Assembly: GCF_003205615.1 (NCBI RefSeq)
Contig: NZ_PYBV01000011.1
Coordinates: 1-53,882, forward strand
Direction of reading: 5' to 3'
Length of the DNA: 53,882 bases
Source of the DNA: Micromonospora arborensis
GTDB lineage: Bacteria > Actinomycetota > Actinomycetes > Mycobacteriales > Micromonosporaceae
Position 1 is the first letter of the stretch, and each line of letters begins with the position of its first letter. Shown here in pieces: positions 17,983-26,423 of the stretch. Below the pieces are notes generated by a model that saw only the letters and a program-made list of their open reading frames with translations, did not search any database and was not told the origin of the DNA. A program made the position numbers and the translations under genes.

Positions 17983-18004
17983 GGTCACAAGCGGGATTGT
18001 GACC
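17983..18004. promoter_or_regulatory. GGTCACAA-N6-TTGTGACC operator candidate
   Basis: A perfect 8-bp inverted repeat with a 6-bp spacer lies 172 bp before the second M23 gene. Its GTCAC halves resemble the boxes at 2072-2110. Control of a cell-wall hydrolase by an MtrA-like regulator would fit known biology but is inference. Confidence 0.5.
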
Positions 18005-18175
18005 GGCGACACCCGGTGGCATGATCACTTTTCCGGATGTAGCACCGCACAGCGGGTCATATCCGGGCACGCGGCCCACCGTCCATCGCCCGGCCGTGCG
18101 GTCCCCCTACCGGCCCCCGCCCGGCCCGACACCAGTATTTCGAGGTCAAGTGCCCCTCGACTGTGAAGGCCCGCC

Positions 18176-18946
18176 GTGCAGGAAGACAGCCCCGTCCAGA
18201 ACGAGAACACCCCCGACACCACCACCCGGATCGAGCAGCCGCAGCGCGCCGTCCGTCGGAACCGCCTCATCGTGCTCACGGCCGCCGCTCTGGTGGCCCT
18301 CGGCCTCGGCGGCGTCGCCGTCGCCACCACCGGCACCGACCACCCGGCACCCGCCGCCGTCTCCCTCGACGCGCAGTCCCGGGCCGAGGCCGCCAGCCGG
18401 GCGGACCGCTCCGCTCGCGAGTCGAGCACGCTGGCCAGCCCGACGGCGGGCCCGTCAACGGCGAGCCCGTCAGCGGCAAGCGCCAGCCCGACGAAGACGG
18501 CCACCGCGAAGGCCAAGCCCAAGCCGAAGAAGGCCACCAAGCCGACGCCCGCCTGGGTCGACCCGATGCCGGGTGCGGCCGTCACCTCCTGCTTCGGGCA
18601 GCGCTGGGGCACCCTGCACGCCGGTATCGACCTGGCGTTGCCCTCCGGTACGCCGATCCGCGCCGCGGCCGCCGGCACCGTGACCCAGGCCGGTGACGCC
18701 TCCGACGGGTACGGCAACTCCGTCTTCATCGACCACGGCAACGGGTACCTGACCCACTACGCCCACCAGAGCCGCATCGCGGTCACGGTCGGCCAGGCGG
18801 TCAAAGCCGGCCAGGTCATCGGCTACGAGGGCGCCACCGGCGATGCCACCGGCCCACACCTGCACTTCGAGGTGCACCAGGGCATGTGGAACCAGATCGA
18901 CCCCGCCCCGTTCATGCGGGCGCGCGGAGTCGACCTGGGCTGCTGA
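18176..18946 (+). CDS. Exported M23 metallopeptidase (LytM-type), second copy
   Basis: A 256-residue protein with a cytoplasmic N-terminus, one membrane segment (NRLIVLTAAALVALGLGGVA), and a long Ala/Ser/Thr/Lys-rich linker (about residues 65-125, including KAKPKPKKATKPTP). The C-terminal M23 domain has HAGID, THYAH and PHLHFE zinc and catalytic motifs. Cys residues at CFGQRW and the terminal DLGC could form a disulphide. The start is GTG at 18176, with AAGG upstream. It is convergent with pcrA through a 17-bp terminator stem. Its role is probably peptidoglycan remodelling. Confidence 0.88.
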   Translation: MQEDSPVQNENTPDTTTRIEQPQRAVRRNRLIVLTAAALVALGLGGVAVATTGTDHPAPAAVSLDAQSRAEAASRADRSARESSTLASPTAGPSTASPSAASASPTKTATAKAKPKPKKATKPTPAWVDPMPGAAVTSCFGQRWGTLHAGIDLALPSGTPIRAAAAGTVTQAGDASDGYGNSVFIDHGNGYLTHYAHQSRIAVTVGQAVKAGQVIGYEGATGDATGPHLHFEVHQGMWNQIDPAPFMRARGVDLGC

Positions 18947-18978
18947 GGCGTCATCCCTGCGCGGTCCGGAACAACATC

Positions 18979-19022
18979 AAGGAAAGAGTGGCCTCAGTGG
19001 TGCCGGAGGCCACTCTTTCCTT
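18979..19022. terminator. Bidirectional terminator between M23 and pcrA genes
   Basis: A perfect 17-bp stem (18979-18995 with 19006-19022) has a 10-nt loop, with AA/TT flanks on both sides. Confidence 0.9.
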
Positions 19023-19051
19023 GCAACAGTGCGATCTTGCGGGCGGGCGGG

Positions 19052-21457
19052 TCAGAGCTTGTCGACCGGGGCGTGCCGCAGCACCAGCCACATGGTCTGG
19101 TCGCCGAAGTCGATCTGCGCACGGGCACCCGGGCCGTGCCCCTCGACGGCGAGCACCCGCCCCAGCCCGTACCGCTGGTGATTGACCCGGTCGCCGGCCG
19201 ACACCTTCGGCCCCTGTGGCAACTCGCTGGCCGTGGTCAGCCGGCTGGCGTCCACGCCGAGCCGCTGGGCCAGCTGGGCCGCCTTCGGCGTGCCACCGGT
19301 GAAGGTGCCCCGCCCGCCGGGCGCGCGGTCCGCACGACCGCCGACGCCGCCGCCCCCGCCGGCCCACGAGGTGTACGACCCTTCGGTGCGCTCCCAGTGC
19401 ACCAGCTCCGACGGCAGCTCCTCGAGGAACCGCGACGGCGGGTTGTAGGACGGCTGCCCCCAGGCTGAGCGGGTCACCGCCCGGGAGAGGTAGAGCCGCT
19501 GCCGGGCACGGGTGATGCCGACGTACGCCAGTCGACGCTCCTCCTCCAACTCGCGGGTGTCGCCCAGCGAGCGCAGGTGCGGGAAGACGCCGTCCTCCAG
19601 CCCGGTCAGGAAGACGACCGGGAATTCCAGGCCCTTGGCGGTGTGCAACGTCATCAGGGTGACCACACCCTGATGGTCAGGGTCGTCGGAGGGGATCTGG
19701 TCCGCGTCGGCGACAAGCGCCACCTGCTCCAGGAAGCCGGCCAGGGTGGCCCGCTCCCCCTCCTCGCCCAGCGCCTCGATCCGCTCGGTGTACTCCCGGG
19801 CGACGCTGACCAGCTCCTGGAGGTTGTCCACCCGGCCGGCGTCCTGCGGGTCCAGGCTCTCCTCCAGCTCGGTGAGGTAACCCGAGCGGGTCAGCAGCGC
19901 CTCCAGCACCTCCTCCGGCGTGCCGGTCTCGGCCAGCTCCCGGGCGCCGTCGAGCAGTGCCACGAAGTCGGCGATGCCGTTGGCCGCCCGGCTGGAGATG
20001 CCCGGCGCCTCCCGGGCCCGGCGCAGCGCCGCGCCGAACGAGATCCGGTCCCGACTGGAGAGCGCCTCGACACACGCCTCGGCGCGGTCGCCGATGCCAC
20101 GGCGGGGGGTGTTGAGGACCCGCCGCAAGCTGACCGTGTCGTCGTCGTTGACCACCGAACGCAGGTACGCCAGAGCGTCGCGTACTTCCTTGCGCTCGTA
20201 GAAGCGCACCCCGCCGACCACCTTGTAGGGCAGGCCGACGCGGATGAACACCTCTTCGAAGACGCGCGACTGGGCGTTGGTGCGATAGAAGACCGCGACG
20301 TCGCCGGGACGGGTCTCGTCGGCGTCGACCAGCCGGTCGATCTCCCGGGCCACCCAGTCGGCCTCGGCGTGCTCGGTGTCGGCCACGTACCCGACGATCC
20401 GCTCGCCGGTGCCGGCCTCGCTCCACAGCCGCTTGGGCTTGCGGGAGGTGTTCCGGTCGATGACCGCGTTGGCCGCGTTGAGGATGGTCTGCGTGGAGCG
20501 GTAATTCTGCTCCAGCAGAATCGTCCGCGCGTCGGTGAAGTCCCGTTCGAATTCCAGGATGTTGCGGATCGTCGCACCGCGGAACGCGTAGATCGACTGG
20601 TCGGCGTCACCGACCACGCACAGCTCGGCCGGGTCCAGACCGTCGGTGCCGGAGACCAGCTCCTTGATCAGCGTGTACTGCGCGTGGTTGGTGTCCTGGT
20701 ACTCGTCCACCAGAACGTGCCGGAACCGCCGACGGTAGCTCTCCGCGACGTGCGGGTGGGACTGGAGCAGGTGCACCGTGGTCATGATCAGGTCGTCGAA
20801 GTCCAGTGCGTGCGCCTCACGCAGCCGGCGCTGGTAGAGCGTGTACGCCTCGGCCAACGCGCGCTCGTTGGGCCCGGTGGCCCGCGCCGCGAACTGCTCC
20901 GGGTCGACCAGCTCGTTCTTCAGGTTGGAGACCTGAGCGGCCAGCCCGCGCGCCGGGTAGCGCTTCGGGTCGAGATCGAGCTCGCGGGTGACCAACTGCA
21001 TCAGCCGGCGGGAGTCGTCCGCGTCGTAGATCGAGAACGTCGACTTGAGGCCGGCGTGCTCGTGCTCGGCGCGCAGAATCCGCACGCACGCGGAGTGGAA
21101 CGTCGACACCCACATCAGGCGTGCCCGGGGCCCCACCAGGGCGGCGACACGCTCTTTCATCTCGCCGGCGGCCTTGTTGGTGAAGGTGATCGCGATGATC
21201 TCCCCGGGATGGACGTCCCGTGCGGCGAGCAGGTAGGCGATCCGGTGTGTGAGCACCCGGGTCTTGCCGGACCCGGCGCCCGCCACGATCAACAACGGCG
21301 AGCCGGCGTGGCTGACGGCGTCGCGCTGTGGCCCGTTCAGCCCAGCGAGCAACTGCTGCGGATCGAGGCGCGCGGCGGCCGGCCCAGGTCGGTGCGGGCG
21401 GGCCGGCGCGGACTCCGGCGCAGGCGGGGACACGGGAATGTCGAAGAGAGGATGCAT
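19052..21457 (-). CDS. pcrA: ATP-dependent DNA helicase UvrD/PcrA
   Basis: Superfamily 1A 3'-5' helicase (801 residues) acting in nucleotide excision repair and replication-fork processing. Walker A is AGAGSGKT (residues 59-66), preceded by the Q-motif region LNGPQRDAV. Motif II is VDEYQDTN, then GDADQSIYAFRGA, QNYRST and VTLMTLHTAKGLEFPVVF, and VGITRAR near the end. The C-terminal tail (DRVNHQRYGLGRVLAVEGHG) is the Tudor-like domain that binds RNA polymerase in PcrA/UvrD1. The start is ATG at 21457. It is the orthologue by position of mycobacterial uvrD1. Confidence 0.96.
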   Translation of the reverse strand: MHPLFDIPVSPPAPESAPARPHRPGPAAARLDPQQLLAGLNGPQRDAVSHAGSPLLIVAGAGSGKTRVLTHRIAYLLAARDVHPGEIIAITFTNKAAGEMKERVAALVGPRARLMWVSTFHSACVRILRAEHEHAGLKSTFSIYDADDSRRLMQLVTRELDLDPKRYPARGLAAQVSNLKNELVDPEQFAARATGPNERALAEAYTLYQRRLREAHALDFDDLIMTTVHLLQSHPHVAESYRRRFRHVLVDEYQDTNHAQYTLIKELVSGTDGLDPAELCVVGDADQSIYAFRGATIRNILEFERDFTDARTILLEQNYRSTQTILNAANAVIDRNTSRKPKRLWSEAGTGERIVGYVADTEHAEADWVAREIDRLVDADETRPGDVAVFYRTNAQSRVFEEVFIRVGLPYKVVGGVRFYERKEVRDALAYLRSVVNDDDTVSLRRVLNTPRRGIGDRAEACVEALSSRDRISFGAALRRAREAPGISSRAANGIADFVALLDGARELAETGTPEEVLEALLTRSGYLTELEESLDPQDAGRVDNLQELVSVAREYTERIEALGEEGERATLAGFLEQVALVADADQIPSDDPDHQGVVTLMTLHTAKGLEFPVVFLTGLEDGVFPHLRSLGDTRELEEERRLAYVGITRARQRLYLSRAVTRSAWGQPSYNPPSRFLEELPSELVHWERTEGSYTSWAGGGGGVGGRADRAPGGRGTFTGGTPKAAQLAQRLGVDASRLTTASELPQGPKVSAGDRVNHQRYGLGRVLAVEGHGPGARAQIDFGDQTMWLVLRHAPVDKL

Positions 21458-21522
21458 CGCCCGACAAGTCTATGCCGCCGGCCAGACACTTCCCGCTCCG
21501 CTGCGCCGGTGTGGGGAAGGCC

Positions 21523-21552
21523 TTGCGCACCCGATGCCGACGTGGGCATACT
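21523..21552 (+). promoter_or_regulatory. Candidate promoter of the leader-peptide transcript
   Basis: TTGCGC (21523-21528) and CATACT (21547-21552) have an 18-bp spacer. The expected start of transcription falls at or next to the GTG at 21560, so the leader peptide may be leaderless. Confidence 0.45.
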
Positions 21553-21559
21553 CGACGGC

Positions 21560-21625
21560 GTGATCGCTGCGCGCTACTACTTTTACTATGGCACCGGGAG
21601 TCCGGCTGCCGTAGGTCGCGCCTGA
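21560..21625 (+). CDS. Tyr/Phe-rich leader peptide of chorismate mutase
   Basis: A 21-codon frame from GTG to TGA. Codons 6-10 read Tyr-Tyr-Phe-Tyr-Tyr (21575-21589), including TTT and TAT, which are rare in this GC-rich DNA. No function as a protein is expected. The codon run would act as a sensor of charged tRNA-Tyr/Phe. It lies 96 bp before chorismate mutase and directly precedes a terminator. There is no ribosome binding site, which is consistent with leaderless initiation if transcription starts at 21559-21560. Confidence 0.75.
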   Translation: MIAARYYFYYGTGSPAAVGRA

Positions 21626-21674
21626 TCGATTCAGACCTGCTAAAGCCCCGGGCTCCTGGAGTCCGGGGCTTTTT
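21592..21674 (+). promoter_or_regulatory. Candidate ribosome-mediated attenuator before chorismate mutase
   Basis: The terminator has a 10-bp stem (21642-21651 with 21663-21672) and a T-run (21670-21674). The leader segment at about 21594-21607 contains GGGAGTCCGGCT, a near-copy of the terminator's right arm (GGAGTCCGGGGCT). It could therefore pair with the left arm as an antiterminator. A ribosome stalled at the Tyr/Phe codons would leave it free, while one reaching the stop codon would cover it. The logic matches a Tyr/Phe-starvation switch. Confidence 0.7.
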
Positions 21675-21721
21675 CCGTCCCGGGTTTCGGGCACCGGGCA
21701 CCACAGTGCGAGGGGTACCCG

Positions 21722-22117
21722 ATGATGACAGACGTGATGGAGCAGAGCGGCGGCCCGATCCGACCCAAGGCTGAGCAGCCCGCGGCCAACGGGAGCGAGC
21801 CGGCGGTGTCCACGCCGCCGACGGTCCAGAACGTTGGGCCGGCCGAGCTACCGACCGGCACCGACGAGCCGGCCGCGTCGGCGCGAATCCTGGAGATCAG
21901 GGAACGGATCAACGAGATCGACAATGCGCTGATCGCGCTCTGGCAGGAGCGGGCCGCGTTGTCCCAGGAGGTCGGGGCGACCCGGATGGCATCCGGCGGT
22001 ACACGTCTCGTGCTCTCCCGTGAGCGGGAGGTTCTGGAGCGGTTCCGGGTCGCGCTCGGCGCCGACGGCACCCAGTTGGCCCTGCTGCTGCTCCGCGCCG
22101 GCCGCGGCCCGCTGTGA
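21722..22117 (+). CDS. Chorismate mutase, AroQ-delta type
   Basis: Converts chorismate to prephenate, the entry to Phe and Tyr synthesis. It has 131 residues. The first 52 or so are a low-complexity extension, and the helical CM domain spans about 54-131. The stretch TRMASGGTRLVLSRER and the end LALLLLRAGRGPL match the intracellular mycobacterial enzyme (Rv0948c), whose catalytic Arg/Glu pair corresponds to Arg100/Glu101 here. That subclass has low activity alone and is activated by DAHP synthase. AGGGG precedes the ATG. Position next to pcrA agrees with Mycobacterium. Confidence 0.92.
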   Translation: MMTDVMEQSGGPIRPKAEQPAANGSEPAVSTPPTVQNVGPAELPTGTDEPAASARILEIRERINEIDNALIALWQERAALSQEVGATRMASGGTRLVLSREREVLERFRVALGADGTQLALLLLRAGRGPL

Positions 22118-22280
22118 CGCGCGTGGCTCGCGGCGCCCCGCACGGCGGCTGAAGCCACGTGGGCCAGCCGCGCGCCCCGCTGTACGCCGCGACGGCGGGC
22201 CGCTGAGCCCCGGTGCGGCATCGAGGTGCCGGATGGCCGTTCGGCACGGGAGCGGCCCGCTCCAGGTCCTGGACAGACGA

Positions 22281-22319
22281 AACCGCCTGCCGTCGTCGTG
22301 GTGACGGCGGCAGGCGGTT
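22281..22319. terminator. Bidirectional terminator between chorismate mutase and oppF2
   Basis: A 12-bp perfect stem (22281-22292 with 22308-22319) lies 9 bp from the oppF2 stop. The 160 bp between chorismate mutase and this hairpin holds nothing I recognise. Confidence 0.8.
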
Positions 22320-22327
22320 CGGTTGAC

Positions 22328-23341
22328 TCACGCCTCGGAAGTGGCGACGATCTCGCGCCGCTCCGCGAAGTGGCAGGCGCTCGGGTGGTCCGAGCCCTGC
22401 CGGATCTCCAGCAACGGGACCTGCTCGGCGCAGACGTCCTGCGCCTTCCAGCAGCGGGTCCGGAACCGGCAGCCCGAGGGCGGGCTGATCGGCGACGGCA
22501 CGTCACCCGTAAGCCGGATGATCGTCTTGTTGTGCCGCTGCGTCGGGTCCGGCACCGGCACCGCGGAGAGCAGAGCCTGGGTGTACGGGTGGGTCGGCCG
22601 CTCGTAGATCTCGTCCTCGGTGCCGATCTCGACGACCTTGCCGAGGTACATCACCGCGACCCGGTCCGACAGGTGGCGGACCACCGACAGGTCGTGCGCG
22701 ATGAAGACGTACGAGAGTCCGAACTCGCCCTGCAACTTCTCCAGCAGGTTCATCACCTGGGCCTGGATGGAGACGTCCAGCGCCGACACCGGCTCGTCGC
22801 AGACGATGACCTCCGGCCGCAGCGCGAGCGCGCGGGCGATGCCGATGCGCTGACGCTGACCGCCGGAGAACTGGTGCGGGTACCGGTTGATGTGCTCCGG
22901 GTTGAGCCCGACCAGGTCGAGCAGCTCCCTGACCTTGGCCCGACGGCTGCCCTTCGGGGCCACCTCCGGGTGGATCTCGAACGGCTCACCAAGCAGGTCG
23001 CCGACGGTCATCCGCGGGTTCAGCGAGGTGTACGGGTCCTGCATGACCAGTTGGATCTGCCGGCGGAGGCGCCGCAGCGCCCCGCCGGACAGCTTCGAGG
23101 TGTCCTGGCCCTTGTAGACCACGCTGCCGGAGGTCGGCTTCTCCAGGTTCATCAGCACCCGGGCGAGGGTCGACTTGCCGCAGCCGGACTCGCCGACCAC
23201 GCCGAGCGTCTCACCGGCGCGCAGGCCGAACGAGACCCCGTCGACCGCCTTGACCTGACCGACGGTCTTCTTGAACACCACACCCTGGGTGACGGGGTAG
23301 TGCTTGACCAGGTCACGGACCTCGAGGATGTTCTCAGTCAC
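22328..23341 (-). CDS. ABC transporter ATP-binding protein, OppF type (opp2)
   Basis: Last gene of the second opp operon, 337 residues. Walker A is GESGCGKST, the signature is [15 protein letters not shown], Walker B is [13 protein letters not shown], and the C-terminal Cys segment is [15 protein letters not shown]. It is very similar to OppF1 along its whole length. The start is GTG at 23341, inside the end of oppD2 (8-bp overlap). Confidence 0.93.
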   Translation of the reverse strand: MTENILEVRDLVKHYPVTQGVVFKKTVGQVKAVDGVSFGLRAGETLGVVGESGCGKSTLARVLMNLEKPTSGSVVYKGQDTSKLSGGALRRLRRQIQLVMQDPYTSLNPRMTVGDLLGEPFEIHPEVAPKGSRRAKVRELLDLVGLNPEHINRYPHQFSGGQRQRIGIARALALRPEVIVCDEPVSALDVSIQAQVMNLLEKLQGEFGLSYVFIAHDLSVVRHLSDRVAVMYLGKVVEIGTEDEIYERPTHPYTQALLSAVPVPDPTQRHNKTIIRLTGDVPSPISPPSGCRFRTRCWKAQDVCAEQVPLLEIRQGSDHPSACHFAERREIVATSEA

Positions 23342-24377
23342 GGTTCACCAGCTCCTCGGCGAAGTGGCAGGCGCTGGCCCGGCCGCTGCCCACCTGCAGC
23401 AGCGGCGGGACCTTCTCACGGCACACCGGCTGAGCCATGGGGCAACGCGGGTTGAACGGGCAGCCCGGCGGGATGTTCATCAGGTTCGGCGGGAGGCCCT
23501 TGATCGTCCGGAGCTGCTGCCCCTTCTCGTCCATCCGCGGGATCGAGTCGATCAAGCCGATCGTGTACGGGTGCGCCGGCTTGGCGTACAGGTCGTAGAC
23601 GTCGGCTTCTTCGACGATCCGGCCCGCGTACATGACCGCGATCCGGTCCGCGACGTCGGCGACCACGCCGAGGTCGTGGGTGATCAGGATCATGCCCATC
23701 TGCCGCTCACGCTGAAGCTCGGCCAGCAGGTCCATGATCTGGGCCTGCACGGTCACGTCGAGCGCGGTGGTCGGCTCGTCCGCGATCAGCACCTCCGGGT
23801 CGAGCGCCAGCGACATCGCGATCATCGCGCGCTGCCGCATACCGCCGGAGAACTGGTGCGGGTAGTTGTTGAACCGGCCCTTGGCGTTCGGGATCTTGAC
23901 CTGGTCGAGCATGTCGATCGCGCGCTTCTTGGCCTCCGCGCGACCCATGCCCCGCCGGATCCGGAACTGCTCGGCGATCTGGAACCCGACGGTGAAGACC
24001 GGGTTCAGCGCGGAGAGCGCGTCCTGGAAGATCATCGCGATGCCCTCGCCGCGAATGCGGCGGCGCTCCTCGCTGGACATGCCGAGCATGTCCTTGCCGT
24101 GGAAGCGGACCTGCCCACCGGTGACGAACCCGGGCGGCGTGTCGAGGATGCCCATGATGGTCTGCGCCGTGACGCTCTTACCGGAGCCGGACTCGCCGAG
24201 CACGGCGAGGGTCTCCCCCGCGTCGACGTGGTACGTGACCCCGTTGATGACCTTTGCGACGCCGTCCCGGGTGCGGAACTCCACCCGCAGGTCGTCGACC
24301 TCGAGCAGCCGACCGGAGGGACGTCCGGACCCGCCGGATCCCGGCGCGGACTGCTCAGACACGAGAATGTCGGACAC
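23334..24377 (-). CDS. ABC transporter ATP-binding protein, OppD type (opp2)
   Basis: ATPase of 347 residues with Walker A GESGSGKS, signature [18 protein letters not shown], Walker [14 protein letters not shown], and the C-terminal oligo_HPY segment [15 protein letters not shown]. The start is taken as GTG at 24377, because GGGGA lies 6-7 nt upstream; an upstream in-frame start at 24428 overlaps oppC2. An acidic/Gly-rich N-terminal tail of about 25 residues precedes the domain. Confidence 0.92.
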   Translation of the reverse strand: MSDILVSEQSAPGSGGSGRPSGRLLEVDDLRVEFRTRDGVAKVINGVTYHVDAGETLAVLGESGSGKSVTAQTIMGILDTPPGFVTGGQVRFHGKDMLGMSSEERRRIRGEGIAMIFQDALSALNPVFTVGFQIAEQFRIRRGMGRAEAKKRAIDMLDQVKIPNAKGRFNNYPHQFSGGMRQRAMIAMSLALDPEVLIADEPTTALDVTVQAQIMDLLAELQRERQMGMILITHDLGVVADVADRIAVMYAGRIVEEADVYDLYAKPAHPYTIGLIDSIPRMDEKGQQLRTIKGLPPNLMNIPPGCPFNPRCPMAQPVCREKVPPLLQVGSGRASACHFAEELVNRD

Positions 24378-24387
24378 TGGATATCCC

Positions 24388-25356
24388 CTAGCGGAGTTTC
24401 GGATCGAGGGCCTCGCGGACCGCCTCACCGAGCATCACGAAGCTCAGCACTGCGGTGACGAGGAACGCGGCGGGGAAGAAGACCAGCCCTGGCGCGACCC
24501 GGATGAAATCCTTACCGCCGCTGATCATGATGCCCCAGGACACCACCGGCGACTTCAGGCCGACGCCCAGGAACGACAGGGTGGCCTCGGCGCCGATGAA
24601 CGAGCCGACCATGATCGTGCCGTAGACCAGCAGCGGGGCCAGGCAGTTCGGCAGCAGGTGCTTCAGGATGATCCGGCCGGTGCCGGCGCCCAGGGCGCGG
24701 GCCGCGACGATGTAGTCGGCTTCCTTGGTGGCGAGCACCGAGGAGCGCATCAGCCGCATGACGACCGGCCAGCTCAGCACGATCAGCGAGACGGTCACCA
24801 GGCTCATGATCTGGGCCTTGCTGTTGCCGGAGCCCGAACCGTTGAACGTGGTCAGGATGACGATCGCGCCGAGCACGAAGGGCAGACCGAAGAAGACGTC
24901 GGCGATCCGGCTCAGCAGACCGTCCACCCAGCCACCGCGGTAGCCGGCGATGATGCCCATGGCTCCGCCGACGAGCAGCGTGCCGAGCACGGAGAGCACG
25001 GCGACGATGATGGAGGCGCGCGCACCGTAGATGGTCCGGGCATACACATCGCGGCCCTGCACGTCGTAGCCGAACCAGCCATCGGCGGACGGCTTCTGGA
25101 GGCTGCGGGACAGCGATCCGTTGACGGCGTCGCCGGGTGCGAACAGCGACGGGACGGCCGCCATCAGAAGGAAGATCACGATCAGGGTGACCGAAATCCA
25201 GAACAGCGGCTTGCGCCGCAGGTCCCGCCAGGCGTCACCGAGCAGGCCACGCGGCTTGTCGTTGCTCTGCGGCTGCCCCGCGGTGGCGGGGGCGGCGGAT
25301 TCGGTCGGCTGGGCGCCAGGGGTGCTGACGATCGATGCGGTACTCGGGTCACTCAT
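24388..25356 (-). CDS. ABC transporter permease, OppC type (opp2)
   Basis: Permease of 322 residues with a long Ala/Pro/Thr-rich cytoplasmic N-terminus (about 1-34), then GLLGDAWRDLRRKPLFWIS and the first helix. The loop motif GYDVQGRDVYARTIYG and EAA loop VLATKEADYIVAARALGAG follow, and it ends GEAVREALDPKLR. It overlaps the 3' end of oppB2 by 8 bp and pairs with OppB2. Confidence 0.92.
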   Translation of the reverse strand: MSDPSTASIVSTPGAQPTESAAPATAGQPQSNDKPRGLLGDAWRDLRRKPLFWISVTLIVIFLLMAAVPSLFAPGDAVNGSLSRSLQKPSADGWFGYDVQGRDVYARTIYGARASIIVAVLSVLGTLLVGGAMGIIAGYRGGWVDGLLSRIADVFFGLPFVLGAIVILTTFNGSGSGNSKAQIMSLVTVSLIVLSWPVVMRLMRSSVLATKEADYIVAARALGAGTGRIILKHLLPNCLAPLLVYGTIMVGSFIGAEATLSFLGVGLKSPVVSWGIMISGGKDFIRVAPGLVFFPAAFLVTAVLSFVMLGEAVREALDPKLR

Positions 25357-26275
25357 AACGAATCCTCGGGTCCAAGGCGGCGTAGAGCAGGTCGACCAGC
25401 AGGTTCATCACGAGATAGACCAGCACTAGGATGACCACGATGCCCACCACGGTGGCGCTTTCCTTGGTCACGATCGCGCGATACACCGATCGGCCGATAC
25501 CGTTGATTTGGAAGATCCCCTCGGTGACGATCGCGCCGCCCATCAGGGCGCCGAGGTCGGTGCCGAGCAGGGTCACCACCGGGATGAGCGAGTTGCGCAG
25601 CAGGTGAACCCCCACCACCCGGCGCATCGGCAGGCCCTTGGCGATGGCCGTACGCACGTAGTCCGCGCGACGGTTCTCCGCGATGCTCGTACGTGCCACC
25701 CGGGCGATGTACGCGACTGACGCACTACCGAGCACGAAGCCCGGCACGATCAGTTCGGACCACCGCATCTCGGAGGAGACGGTCGGCTTGACGATGTGCC
25801 ACTGCACGCCCAGCAGCCACTGGAGCACGAAGCCGACCACGAAGACCGGCAGCGCGATCAGGAAGAGGGTGGAGACCAGGACCAGGTTGTCCAGGAATCC
25901 GTTGCGCCGCAGACCGGTCAGCACGCCGGCGCCGAGGCCGACGACGGCCTCGATGGCGAGCGCCACCAGGGCCAGCTTCAGCGTGTTGGGGTACGCGGTC
26001 GCGATGATGTCGCTGATCTCTTGCTGCGAGAAGGTCTGACCGAAATCACCCTGGAGCAGGTTCTTCATGTAGTTGGCGTACTGCACGAAGACGTTCTGGT
26101 CGAGGTGGTACTTGTCGGTCATGAAGGCGATGTACTGGTCCGGGCAGCGACGCTCGCCGCACTTTCCTGCAAACGGGTCGCCGGGGACAGCCCAGACGAG
26201 CCAGTAAATCAGGAACGTCGTACCGATGAAGACCGGCACGAGTTGCAGCAGCCGTCTCAACAGATAACGGCCCAT
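25349..26275 (-). CDS. ABC transporter permease, OppB type (opp2)
   Basis: Permease of 308 residues beginning MGRYLLRRLLQLVPVFIGTT. An extracytoplasmic segment has Cys residues (GKCGERRCPDQY) not seen in OppB1, followed by five further helices. The EAA-like loop is SIAENRRADYVRTAIAKGL, and the end is DLLYAALDPRIRY. The ATG at 26275 has GGAGG 8 nt upstream and is preferred over the longer frame from 26317. Confidence 0.92.
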   Translation of the reverse strand: MGRYLLRRLLQLVPVFIGTTFLIYWLVWAVPGDPFAGKCGERRCPDQYIAFMTDKYHLDQNVFVQYANYMKNLLQGDFGQTFSQQEISDIIATAYPNTLKLALVALAIEAVVGLGAGVLTGLRRNGFLDNLVLVSTLFLIALPVFVVGFVLQWLLGVQWHIVKPTVSSEMRWSELIVPGFVLGSASVAYIARVARTSIAENRRADYVRTAIAKGLPMRRVVGVHLLRNSLIPVVTLLGTDLGALMGGAIVTEGIFQINGIGRSVYRAIVTKESATVVGIVVILVLVYLVMNLLVDLLYAALDPRIRYE

Positions 26276-26367
26276 GGGGTGGTCCTCCAGACAGGGGGCG
26301 CGTCGGGCGGCCGACACGGTGGTGACAACGTGCGAGTGGGGTGTTGTGACACCCTCTCGCGGAACGG

Positions 26368-26409
26368 CCCCGGGTCGGGCTCACCGGATGTGGCGAGCCC
26401 GACCCGGGG
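26368..26409 (-). terminator. Strong hairpin between oppA2 and oppB2
   Basis: A perfect 15-bp stem (26368-26382 with 26395-26409) has a 12-nt loop, 14 bp after the oppA2 stop. It occupies the same position as the 4050-4080 hairpin in opp1 but has an unrelated sequence. Confidence 0.75.
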
Positions 26410-26423
26410 TCAGACCGTTCGGA

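Noticed and set aside
19577..21625. A 682-codon plus-strand frame running antisense to pcrA
   Set aside because: It is a by-product of high GC and third-position bias. The pcrA product has all helicase motifs, while the antisense product is Arg/Gly/Val-rich with no domain. Only its last 21 codons, restarted at 21560, are of interest as the leader peptide.
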